The translations under genes were made by a program, and so were the position numbers. A stretch of 64,000 nt of DNA from an uncultured Bacteroidales bacterium (GTDB lineage Bacteria; Bacteroidota; Bacteroidia; Bacteroidales; Paludibacteraceae), in the NCBI GenBank assembly GCA_902799555.1, contig CADCBB010000015.1:1-64000 (forward strand). Direction: 5' to 3'. Shown here one piece after another: positions 1 through 6,624 of the stretch. Numbering within the stretch: position 1 is the stretch's first letter; each line of letters begins with the position of its first letter. Under the pieces are notes generated by a model. It was not told the DNA's origin. It saw only the letters and a list, made by a program, of their open reading frames with translations, and ran no database searches.

Positions 1-3000
1 AAAGACCAGCAATAACGTATTCTTGACCGATGGAACGAATGGTGCAGTTATTTACGGAAGCGGTCATGGCTTTAATGCTGGTGATGTATTAACCGGTACT
101 GTTGCTTGTAAAGTTCAGTTGTACAAAGGTTTTGCTGAATTGACCTCTTTGAATAGTGCTACACCTGGTTTAACAGTTACTCCTGGTTCTGTAGGAGATC
201 CTGTTGTTAAGACTTGGGATCAACTCTCTGCTGTCAATACAGGTGCTTTGGTAAAGTTGGAGAACTTGATGTATGATGGATCGAAGTTAACTGACGGCAG
301 TGACAACACTATTCCAACCTATACTACTTTCTATACAGCTTCGTTTGAGAGTGGTAAGAAATATAATTTGACTGGTGTTTACCAGTATTACAATACAAAC
401 GGTCAAATTCTTCCGCGTAACGCATCTGATGTAGTGGAGATTATTGAGACCTACACTGTAACTTACAATAACGCTCCTGATCATGGTACGTTGACTATTA
501 AGAATGGTGACGATGTTGTGGCTTCCGGTTCTGCTGTAAATGAAGGAACTGTTTTGGACATTGTTACTTCTCCTGCTGAAGGCTATAAACTGAAAGAGGT
601 TCAGGTTAATGGTAGCGCTTATACGGAGACTACTCTTGAACTTACGGAAGATGTAGTTATTGCTGCTGAGTTCGAACTGAACGAGGCTCCGCTGGTTACT
701 TCGTATATTTTGAGTGAGATCGGTGTTGAGACCTCTCATTTAAATGGTGAGCACGTAGGCGACAAGGTTAATCTGCCTTTAACAGCTGCTTCTTGCAGTA
801 AGGTATTCCGTGGTTGGGATAAAGATGCAAATTGCGCAGTTGCTCCGGAATATGCGCCGGGCGCAGAATACACTCTTGAAGCAGATAACATATTGTATGC
901 TGTTTATGCTGATCCATCTGCAAGCGCAACATGGAATGTTGCTACAAGTCTTGAAGCTGGTGATGTAGTAGTTATCAGTACGAATACTGGATATACTGCT
1001 CATGATATGAAGACAGCAGGTGCCATTTCCAGTTCTTTGTTCAGTTGTTTGGCTTCAACATACAATGCCGACAATTCGCAAATTACCGCATTGGCAGAAG
1101 GAACTCTGCAATTCACTGTTGGCGGTAATGCGACCGATGGTTGGACGCTGATGAATGGTACTAAGTATCTGAAGGTAACTGCGGCTAAGAAAGTAAACCT
1201 TGTAGATGACGAGGAAACTTGGAACATTAGTTTCAGTGGAAACAATGCAACTCTTGCTCCGGCAACAGGCGATTTAACCGCTTATAGTATTCAATACAAC
1301 TATAATACCGGCAATGACCGTTTCACGGCATACAATACCAACCAGGTTCCCGTCTCGCTTTACAAGCAAGTTGCAAGTTACGAGAACTATTCTACTGACT
1401 GCCAGGCAGCGGCAGCTACTCCGACTTTCTCGCCGGTAGCAGGTACTTATACTGAGGTTCAGAATGTAACGATTTCTACTGAAACCGCTGATGCAACAAT
1501 TTATTACACCACGAATGGTGATGTGCCGACAACGAGCTCCACTCTGTACGAGGGTGCAATTGAAGTTGCAGAGTCTAAGACCATTAAGGCTATCGCCGTT
1601 AAGGATGGCATGGCTAACTCCGCAGTTGCAACTGCTGCTTACACTATCAACCTGCCGTTGAGCACGATGGATCAAATCTTCGCAGCAGCAACAGCAGCAG
1701 GTAGCACAGCTACAGATGCAAACATCCAGTTCAACAATTGGGTTGTTTCTGGTGTTTCGACGAATGGTAAAAATGTCTTCGTTACCGATGGTACGAAGGG
1801 CTTTATCATCTTCGATAATGGCGGTGAGATGGGCTTTGCAGTTGGTGATGTTCTTAGTGGAACAGTTGCATGTAAAGTTCAGTTGTACAAAGGTGCTGCC
1901 GAGTTGACGACCTTGTCTTCTACAACTGAAGGCTTGAATATCGCAAAAGAAGGTGTCATTACTCCTGTTGTTAAGGCTATCAATGCTCTGAGTGGTATCA
2001 ATACCGGTGCAGCTGTTACGATTAATAGCGTACAATTTGACGGCACGAACTTATCGGATGGCGTTAACAGCATTAAGCCGTTCAACTCCTTGTTCGCATA
2101 TGACGCATTGGAGAATGGCACGTACTACAATGTAACTGGTATCTATCAGCAATTTGATGCTACGAAAGAAATTCTGCCGCGTAGCGCAGCTGACATTGAA
2201 GAAGTAAGTCTGTCTGATCCGGAGATTAGCTACACTCCTGCTTCTGCAACTATCGAACTTGGAGAAGAATTACCGGGTACGGTATTTGCTAATCCTCACG
2301 AGTTGGCTATTTCCTATACTTCCGACAATGAGGCTGTAGCAACTGTTTCTAATACTGGCGTGATTGCATTAGGTACTGCAACGGGTACCGCTGTTATTAC
2401 TGCAAGCTTCGCGGGTAACGCGACATACGCAGCCGCTAATGTAACATACACGATTACGGTTAATCCTGCTTCTGTTTCGGAGAATGTAGTAATCATTGCT
2501 GAGTACGATAGTAAGTTCTATGCTTTGACTAATTCTATCAGTAATAAGACTGCTGCTGCTGTTGAGGTTGAGAAAGACGGCGATAAAATCGTTGTTCCAA
2601 GTAATGAGGCAAAAGTTGCCATTCAGTGGACAAAGAGAACAAGTGGCGAGAATACTACTTTCCAAGACGCAAATGACAAGTACCTGAAAGGTGTTTCTAA
2701 CGGCGGTGATTTGACTGTTGTTGATGCAGTATGCAACTGGAGTTGGAATACTACAGATGAATACTATTATATTGGTTCTCGTAGCTTTATCTATAGAGAA
2801 AGTGCTAATGGCTTTAAGAACTATGCGGTAAGCAATGCAGGCTCATCGGACTATTCTACAATAGCAGAAGTTCGCGTAATTGATCCTGCAAACATTGTTG
2901 TCACCTCTAAAGTAGATCCTGAATTGGCATTTGATCCGGAAGAGGTTACGCTGACTGTAGGTGGAGAGTTCACTCCGGCAGTTCTGGGCTATGCAGAAGG

Positions 3001-4240
3001 CTTTGACGGTTTGGCAGCTGTAACTTATGCTTCGAACAATGAGGCTGTTGCAACGGTTGATGAGAGCGGTGTTGTTTCGCTCGTAGCAGACGCAACCGGT
3101 ACGGCTACTATTACTGCAACCTTCGCTGGCAATAACAATTATCTGGCAGGTTCTGCTTCGTACGTCATTACTGTAAACGAGGCAGGTGACGACCTTACAG
3201 GTGTTTGGGTTCTTGCAAGTTCCGTTAAGGCTGGTGATAAGATTATCATCATGGGCGCTAACAATGCAGATATCTACACGATGGGTAAGCAGAATCCTAA
3301 CAACCGTGCAGCTGTAGCAAGTACTCTTTCTGAAGATGTATTGAATCCGGGTGCAGCAACAAAGGTATTCACCCTTGTCGATGCTGGTGAAGGCAAGTTC
3401 GCTATTCAAGCTTCGAATGGCAACTATCTGACTTCTGCTACCTCGGGTACGAGCAATAACCTCTTGGAGGCTGCTGACTATGACTTGGATAATGCAAAAT
3501 GGACTATCACTATTGAAAATGGTTCTTATAGCATTGTAGCTGCCGCAGGAAACAAGACGGTAATGCAATACAATAGTGGCAGTACACTCTTCTCCTGCTA
3601 TGGTTCTGCAACTCAAAAACCAGTTAAGATCTACGTACAAAAAGTGTACACGCGCGAAGTAACCGCAGGCAATTACGGAACCATCTGTCTGCCGCAGGCT
3701 GGTACGATTACGGGCGCAACGCTTTATGAGATCGGTTCGTATGAAAATGAGATGATCTACGTTGATGAGGTTCTTAGTGGTGAACTGGAAGCAGGTAAGC
3801 CGTATATCTTCCAAGCAACAAGCGATCAACTGAATGTCGTTTATAGTGCTGCTGCTACCGTTGTTGCAGGTGAAGCTAATGGCCTCCACGGATTCTACAA
3901 TCTGTCGAATATGGCTACTGATGATGCTGATAAGCTTGATTTGGACGAAGATGCAGGCAACTACATCCTCTATAATAACCAATATTGGTTGGTAAAGGAT
4001 CGTGCAGCATACATCAACAACTTCCGTGCATACATCAAGTTGGCCGAGATTCAGCCTCTCCAGAATTCTAATAGTGCACCTCGTCGTCGCGTAGCTATGA
4101 CCGTTCATGGAGAGCAAGTTGCTACCGGTATTGATGCTATCAACGCTGCTGAGGCTCCGATTAAGGTAATGATCAACGGTCAGCTCTTCATCATCCGTGG
4201 TGAGAAGATGTACAATGCTAATGGTCAATTGGTAAAATAA
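1..4240 (+). CDS. Large secreted multidomain surface protein (5' end outside window)
   Basis: The reading frame is open from base 2 (K-T-S-N-N-V-F precede the first possible start, a TTG at 23), so the gene begins upstream of the window. Visible in order: two homologous OB-like modules (about 2-430 and 1665-2200, both with the motif GTVACKVQLYKG), InlB-type beta repeats (about 450-900), a lectin-like segment (930-1370), a chitobiase/hexosaminidase C-terminal-type domain (1415-1660), two bacterial Ig-like (BIG2) domains (2215-2465 and 2900-3180), and another lectin-like segment (3200-3640). The tail (about 4150-4240, containing INGQLFIIRGEKMYNANG) matches the tails of the proteins at 20833 and 44873 and looks like a T9SS sorting domain. 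Inferred role: exported adhesin or carbohydrate-binding surface protein; the enzymatic part, if any, lies outside the window. Confidence 0.85.
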   Translation, partial: KTSNNVFLTDGTNGAVIYGSGHGFNAGDVLTGTVACKVQLYKGFAELTSLNSATPGLTVTPGSVGDPVVKTWDQLSAVNTGALVKLENLMYDGSKLTDGSDNTIPTYTTFYTASFESGKKYNLTGVYQYYNTNGQILPRNASDVVEIIETYTVTYNNAPDHGTLTIKNGDDVVASGSAVNEGTVLDIVTSPAEGYKLKEVQVNGSAYTETTLELTEDVVIAAEFELNEAPLVTSYILSEIGVETSHLNGEHVGDKVNLPLTAASCSKVFRGWDKDANCAVAPEYAPGAEYTLEADNILYAVYADPSASATWNVATSLEAGDVVVISTNTGYTAHDMKTAGAISSSLFSCLASTYNADNSQITALAEGTLQFTVGGNATDGWTLMNGTKYLKVTAAKKVNLVDDEETWNISFSGNNATLAPATGDLTAYSIQYNYNTGNDRFTAYNTNQVPVSLYKQVASYENYSTDCQAAAATPTFSPVAGTYTEVQNVTISTETADATIYYTTNGDVPTTSSTLYEGAIEVAESKTIKAIAVKDGMANSAVATAAYTINLPLSTMDQIFAAATAAGSTATDANIQFNNWVVSGVSTNGKNVFVTDGTKGFIIFDNGGEMGFAVGDVLSGTVACKVQLYKGAAELTTLSSTTEGLNIAKEGVITPVVKAINALSGINTGAAVTINSVQFDGTNLSDGVNSIKPFNSLFAYDALENGTYYNVTGIYQQFDATKEILPRSAADIEEVSLSDPEISYTPASATIELGEELPGTVFANPHELAISYTSDNEAVATVSNTGVIALGTATGTAVITASFAGNATYAAANVTYTITVNPASVSENVVIIAEYDSKFYALTNSISNKTAAAVEVEKDGDKIVVPSNEAKVAIQWTKRTSGENTTFQDANDKYLKGVSNGGDLTVVDAVCNWSWNTTDEYYYIGSRSFIYRESANGFKNYAVSNAGSSDYSTIAEVRVIDPANIVVTSKVDPELAFDPEEVTLTVGGEFTPAVLGYAEGFDGLAAVTYASNNEAVATVDESGVVSLVADATGTATITATFAGNNNYLAGSASYVITVNEAGDDLTGVWVLASSVKAGDKIIIMGANNADIYTMGKQNPNNRAAVASTLSEDVLNPGAATKVFTLVDAGEGKFAIQASNGNYLTSATSGTSNNLLEAADYDLDNAKWTITIENGSYSIVAAAGNKTVMQYNSGSTLFSCYGSATQKPVKIYVQKVYTREVTAGNYGTICLPQAGTITGATLYEIGSYENEMIYVDEVLSGELEAGKPYIFQATSDQLNVVYSAAATVVAGEANGLHGFYNLSNMATDDADKLDLDEDAGNYILYNNQYWLVKDRAAYINNFRAYIKLAEIQPLQNSNSAPRRRVAMTVHGEQVATGIDAINAAEAPIKVMINGQLFIIRGEKMYNANGQLVK

Positions 4241-4269
4241 GGTAAAATTGCAAAAAGTACGGCAAAAAT

Positions 4270-4300
4270 TTGCATATGTCAAAAATTTGCCGTACCTTTG
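4270..4300 (+). promoter_or_regulatory. Promoter of the 52-residue peptide gene
   Basis: TTGCATATGTCA starts at 4270 and TACCTTTG is at 4293-4300, the Bacteroidota -33/-7 arrangement with 23 bp between their first bases. A 10-bp inverted repeat (GTACGGCAAA 4257-4266, TTTGCCGTAC 4286-4295) flanks the -33 box and overlaps the -7 box. Confidence 0.8.
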
Positions 4301-4319
4301 CAGCCAAATTTAGAGAATT

Positions 4320-4478
4320 ATGAAAAAGAATTATAATCAACCTATTGTAAACGCAGAGCAAGTTCAGTTAACTGCGCTCATGTTAGGAGCTAGCCCTGCC
4401 GGTATCGGTGCAGGTACTGGAGGCGGTACAACCGGTAACATCGATCCGGGAAATACAACTCCTATCCCCGGTGAATAA
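4320..4478 (+). CDS. Small glycine-rich peptide, 52 aa
   Basis: ATG at 4320, TAA at 4476-4478, about 20 bases after a strong promoter and just before a terminator hairpin, so it is a complete one-gene transcription unit. The product starts MKKNYNQPIVNAEQVQL and continues LTALMLGASPAGIG, then a Gly/Thr/Pro-rich tail ending TPIPGE. The plan (MKKxYxxP, a Val/Glu-rich stretch, a short Leu-Met patch with a Ser, then a glycine-rich tail) resembles a very common but uncharacterised class of small proteins of Bacteroides and Prevotella. There is no convincing signal peptide. Function unknown; being a leader-like precursor peptide is speculative, as no modifying enzyme is adjacent. Confidence 0.65.
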   Translation: MKKNYNQPIVNAEQVQLTALMLGASPAGIGAGTGGGTTGNIDPGNTTPIPGE

Positions 4479-4514
4479 TTACCGACTAATCTCGCCCTTG
4501 TGGCGAATGAACTA

Positions 4515-4549
4515 AACAGCCCTGCCAATTTGGCGGGGTTGTTTGGTTA
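4515..4549 (+). terminator. Hairpin terminator after the small peptide gene
   Basis: AACAGCCCTGCC (4515-4526), loop AATTT, GGCGGGGTTGTT (4532-4543): a 12-bp stem with two G-U pairs, followed by TGGTTAT. Confidence 0.65.
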
Positions 4550-4621
4550 TTATCTATCGGTGACGTTCCGTAATGATCGTGAGATGGTCGTGATGTTCGT
4601 GAGATGATACCTATTATAATA

Positions 4622-4671
4622 TACTAATCACCTACTAATCACCTACTAATTACCTACTAATAACATACTAT
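4622..4671. repeat. 11-bp tandem array, about 4 units
   Basis: Units TACTAATCACC (4622-4632), TACTAATCACC (4633-4643), TACTAATTACC (4644-4654), TACTAATAACA (4655-4665), then a decayed unit. The gene-free stretch 4479-4809 holds the terminator, a CGTGAGATG repeat around 4576-4606, this array and the next promoter; nothing else was seen there. Confidence 0.85.
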
Positions 4672-4760
4672 AATAAGCATACGCTAATTATGAGAAAAAA
4701 TGGAAACTTAGTCCAAAAATCCCCAAAATGCTTCAAAAACAAAGAAAATCATTCAAATAC

Positions 4761-4791
4761 TTGCATATTTCAAAATTTAATTGTACCTTTG
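4761..4791 (+). promoter_or_regulatory. Promoter of the DUF4160/DUF2442 pair
   Basis: TTGCATAT at 4761 and TACCTTTG at 4784-4791. It lies after the upstream candidate ATG at 4690, which decides for the start at 4810. Confidence 0.8.
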
Positions 4792-4809
4792 CAGCGTCAA
4801 ACAATAAGT

Positions 4810-5106
4810 ATGGGACAGTTAGCGTTTATAAAAACATTCATCTTGGTCACGATGCCTATTGATGCAAACGATAATCGGCGGCACGTGCACGTGTTCAAAA
4901 AAGGCGGACGTCATCGTAGATCAGTTGCTAAGATTTGGATAGAGGCTAATGGCGCTAAATGTATTGAAATAGCGGAATCTGAATTAAGCGCGAAAGAGAA
5001 TAATATGATCGTAAATGCCATTGATAAGCATTGGAATCTGATAAATGACCAGATAACAATGACTTTCCGCGGCGAGAAGACAGAACTTAAGAATATTGGT
5101 AAATAA
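4810..5106 (+). CDS. DUF4160 family protein
   Basis: 98 residues from the ATG at 4810, 19 bases after the -7 box. The core (TMPIDANDNRRHVHVF, then an Ile/Glu-rich beta segment and a helix KENNMIVNAIDKHW) is typical of DUF4160, a small domain nearly always encoded next to a DUF2442 partner, as here (17-bp gap). Family knowledge: such pairs are often listed as toxin-antitoxin-like, but no biochemical activity is assigned. The His-x-His near residue 29 is the family signature. Sits in an accessory island with HigBA, which fits a mobile or defence-type gene pair. Function otherwise unknown. Confidence 0.7.
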   Translation: MGQLAFIKTFILVTMPIDANDNRRHVHVFKKGGRHRRSVAKIWIEANGAKCIEIAESELSAKENNMIVNAIDKHWNLINDQITMTFRGEKTELKNIGK

Positions 5107-5122
5107 ATTAGGAGGAACAATT

Positions 5123-5365
5123 ATGTGCAAGATGCCTGATGTTAAAATAGGTATAAAAGACATGGATTTTACTTCACATAGAGGCAAGTTCTCCGTGTTG
5201 CTGACCGATGGTCGAGAGATTATCGTTCCGGTATCTATGTTCCCGGATATCCAACATATGTCGGTTAAACGCCGTAACGAATGGATGATCTTGGATGACC
5301 AGTATTTCTCGTTCGAGCATATGACACGTATCTATTCAGTGCTTGATTTACTGAAAGCAGCGTAA
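5123..5365 (+). CDS. DUF2442 family protein
   Basis: 80 residues; the ATG at 5123 is preceded by GGAGGAA (5111-5117), an unusually good Shine-Dalgarno for this phylum, which decides the start over an in-frame start at 5096 overlapping the DUF4160 gene. The sequence (VLLTDGREIIVPVSMFPDI, then RRNEWMILDD and the helix RIYSVLDLLKAA) is the DUF2442 pattern, a protein thought to bind or neutralise its DUF4160 partner, although that is inference. Translationally coupled with the preceding gene and followed by a hairpin terminator. Confidence 0.7.
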   Translation: MCKMPDVKIGIKDMDFTSHRGKFSVLLTDGREIIVPVSMFPDIQHMSVKRRNEWMILDDQYFSFEHMTRIYSVLDLLKAA

Positions 5366-5395
5366 CTAACGTACGCGCGTATGACATCCTAAACA

Positions 5396-5428
5396 ACAAC
5401 CCTGCCTCCCCGAGGTGGGGTTGTGTTT
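5396..5428 (+). terminator. Hairpin terminator after DUF2442 gene
   Basis: ACAACCCTGCCTC (5396-5408), loop CCC, GAGGTGGGGTTGT (5412-5424) with two G-U pairs, followed by GTTTT. Confidence 0.7.
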
Positions 5429-5564
5429 TGTAAACAGATCTTTTTGGATCATTTTTGGTAATTTTTGACCAAAAGAAAAATCCGTCCAATCCGTTCGATC
5501 TGTGGAACTCTTAACCCCAAATACTCCCAAAATCAAGAAAAAGTTAAAATAATGTTCACAAAAT

Positions 5565-5595
5565 TTGCGAATATCAAAAAAAAGTAGTACCTTTG
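5565..5595 (+). promoter_or_regulatory. Promoter of higBA
   Basis: TTGCGAATATCA from 5565 and TACCTTTG at 5588-5595, 20 bases before the higB start. Confidence 0.75.
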
Positions 5596-5614
5596 CACCA
5601 AATTTGTAGATAGT

Positions 5615-5926
5615 ATGGAAGTAGAGTTCCTAAAAGATTACCTCAGCGACTTGTATTATACAGGCAAAACAAGCGACAAACAGCATCGTTTTCAGCCGGA
5701 AGTAATACGAAAATACGTGCGAGTAGTAGGAATCTTAGATGCTGTAAATCGAATGGAAGACTTGTTTCGCTTTAATTCGTTAAATTTTGAGGCAATAGGG
5801 AACGACGAGTATTCTGTACGTATCGATTATCACTATCGCTTGGTGTTCCAAATGGAAGCAAGACCAGGAGAAACGGTGTTAACGATTTGCAAATTAGAGG
5901 ACATTACTAACCATTATAAGGCATAA
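5615..5926 (+). CDS. higB: HigB-type (RelE superfamily) toxin
   Basis: 103 residues, the usual size of HigB. The C-terminal half (NEYSVRIDYHYRLVFQM, then TICKLEDITNHY) matches the RelE/HigB fold with the conserved Arg and Tyr/His of the ribosome-dependent mRNA interferase core and the terminal ITNHY motif. By family it would cleave mRNA on the ribosome when its antitoxin is degraded. The antitoxin gene follows after 2 bases, the toxin-first order characteristic of higBA. Its own promoter lies immediately upstream. No frameshift or missing core residue seen. Confidence 0.85.
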   Translation: MEVEFLKDYLSDLYYTGKTSDKQHRFQPEVIRKYVRVVGILDAVNRMEDLFRFNSLNFEAIGNDEYSVRIDYHYRLVFQMEARPGETVLTICKLEDITNHYKA

Positions 5927-5928
5927 TT

Positions 5929-6240
5929 ATGGCAACATTAGGTTATTCTTTTTATCCGGTGCACCCCGGAGAGGTAATTAAGGACGAGATGGAAGCTCGC
6001 AATATCTCACAGAGAGAGTTTGCGCGGCAAGTTAATGTGTCATACACAGCATTGAATGAACTGTTGAATGGGAAACGTTCGTTATCTCCAACTACGGCTT
6101 TGATGTTTGAGGCGGCATTGGATATACCGGCGGATGCATTAATGAATATGCAAACGAAGTATACGATGCAAACGGCACGTCAAGATAGAAAAATTTTATC
6201 TTGGCTGGCACGTATACCAAGAGTCGCAGCAATGTTATAA
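5929..6240 (+). CDS. higA: HigA-type antitoxin (XRE HTH)
   Basis: 103 residues. It opens with HPGEVIKDEMEARNISQREFARQVNVS, the HigA signature, followed by the recognition helix region YTALNELLNGKRSLSP and the AALDIPADALMNMQ segment typical of HigA/VapI XRE proteins. Binds its own promoter and HigB in the family model, so the promoter at 5565-5595 is probably autoregulated, though no clear palindrome was found there. Directly downstream of higB; ends before a bidirectional terminator shared with pspC. Confidence 0.88.
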   Translation: MATLGYSFYPVHPGEVIKDEMEARNISQREFARQVNVSYTALNELLNGKRSLSPTTALMFEAALDIPADALMNMQTKYTMQTARQDRKILSWLARIPRVAAML

Positions 6241-6248
6241 AGCACAAA

Positions 6249-6278
6249 AAAAAAGAGGATTTGTTAGTCCTCTTTTTT
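6249..6278. terminator. Bidirectional terminator between higA and pspC
   Basis: AAAAAAGAGGA (6249-6259), loop TTTGTTAG, TCCTCTTTTTT (6268-6278). It serves higA from the left; its right arm also encodes the last residues of the PspC protein (KKED). Confidence 0.75.
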
Positions 6279-6542
6279 TACGTTGGTGTATTCCACATCT
6301 TCCGGTTCGGGTTTGCGAGACTTCTGCGAATTGGAAGAAGGTGCTGAAGCCTGCGGCGCTGCCGGCATAATGAGAATTAGCAGCAGATACAAAAGCAATC
6401 CCGGGAAGCAGGTAGTGAAGATCGTTAACGCTGCATAGCAGACACGCACCAGCGTCGGATCTAAATCAAAATACTCTGCAATTCCGCTACATACGCCCGC
6501 CAACATCTTGTCGGTACTGCGCGTTAATTGTTTCTTTTCCAT
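6264..6542 (-). CDS. PspC domain membrane protein
   Basis: 92 residues. The N-terminal part (KQLTRSTDKMLAGVCSGIAEYF, then DPTLVRVCYAALTIF) is the PspC domain, followed by one hydrophobic segment (about residues 36-60) and a charged Ser/Pro-rich tail. PspC proteins sit in the inner membrane; in enterobacteria they take part in the phage-shock envelope-stress response, but short stand-alone PspC proteins of Bacteroidota have no proven role. It is the last gene of a leftward run; the upstream gap holds an 8-bp tandem array. Confidence 0.8.
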   Translation of the reverse strand: MEKKQLTRSTDKMLAGVCSGIAEYFDLDPTLVRVCYAALTIFTTCFPGLLLYLLLILIMPAAPQASAPSSNSQKSRKPEPEDVEYTNVKKED

Positions 6543-6556
6543 AGATTTATATTTTT

Positions 6557-6603
6557 TATGACGATATTACGTTATGACGTTATTACGACATGACGTCATT
6601 AAG
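6557..6603. repeat. 8-bp tandem array (CGTCAT family)
   Basis: Units TATGACGA, TATTACGT, TATGACGT, TATTACGA, CATGACGT, CATTAAG fill most of the gap between pspC and the DUF5686 gene. The same family recurs at 15642, 43374 and inside mpl at 48585. Confidence 0.8.
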
Positions 6604-6624
6604 AATCCTACAAAAATCGTGCCG

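Noticed and set aside
2843..4282. 479-codon minus-strand ORF opposite the first surface protein, and similar long antisense ORFs (49101-51167, 53655-55574)
   Set aside because: Shadow frames of strongly coding genes; low-complexity composition mirrors the sense codons and no motif is seen.
4622..4671. 11-bp direct repeats as plasmid iterons or oriC elements
   Set aside because: No replication initiator or DnaA-box cluster is nearby and similar arrays of different sequence occur at other gaps.
4690..4809. Longer DUF4160 protein starting at 4690
   Set aside because: The promoter (4761-4791) lies inside this extension, so transcripts cannot contain it.
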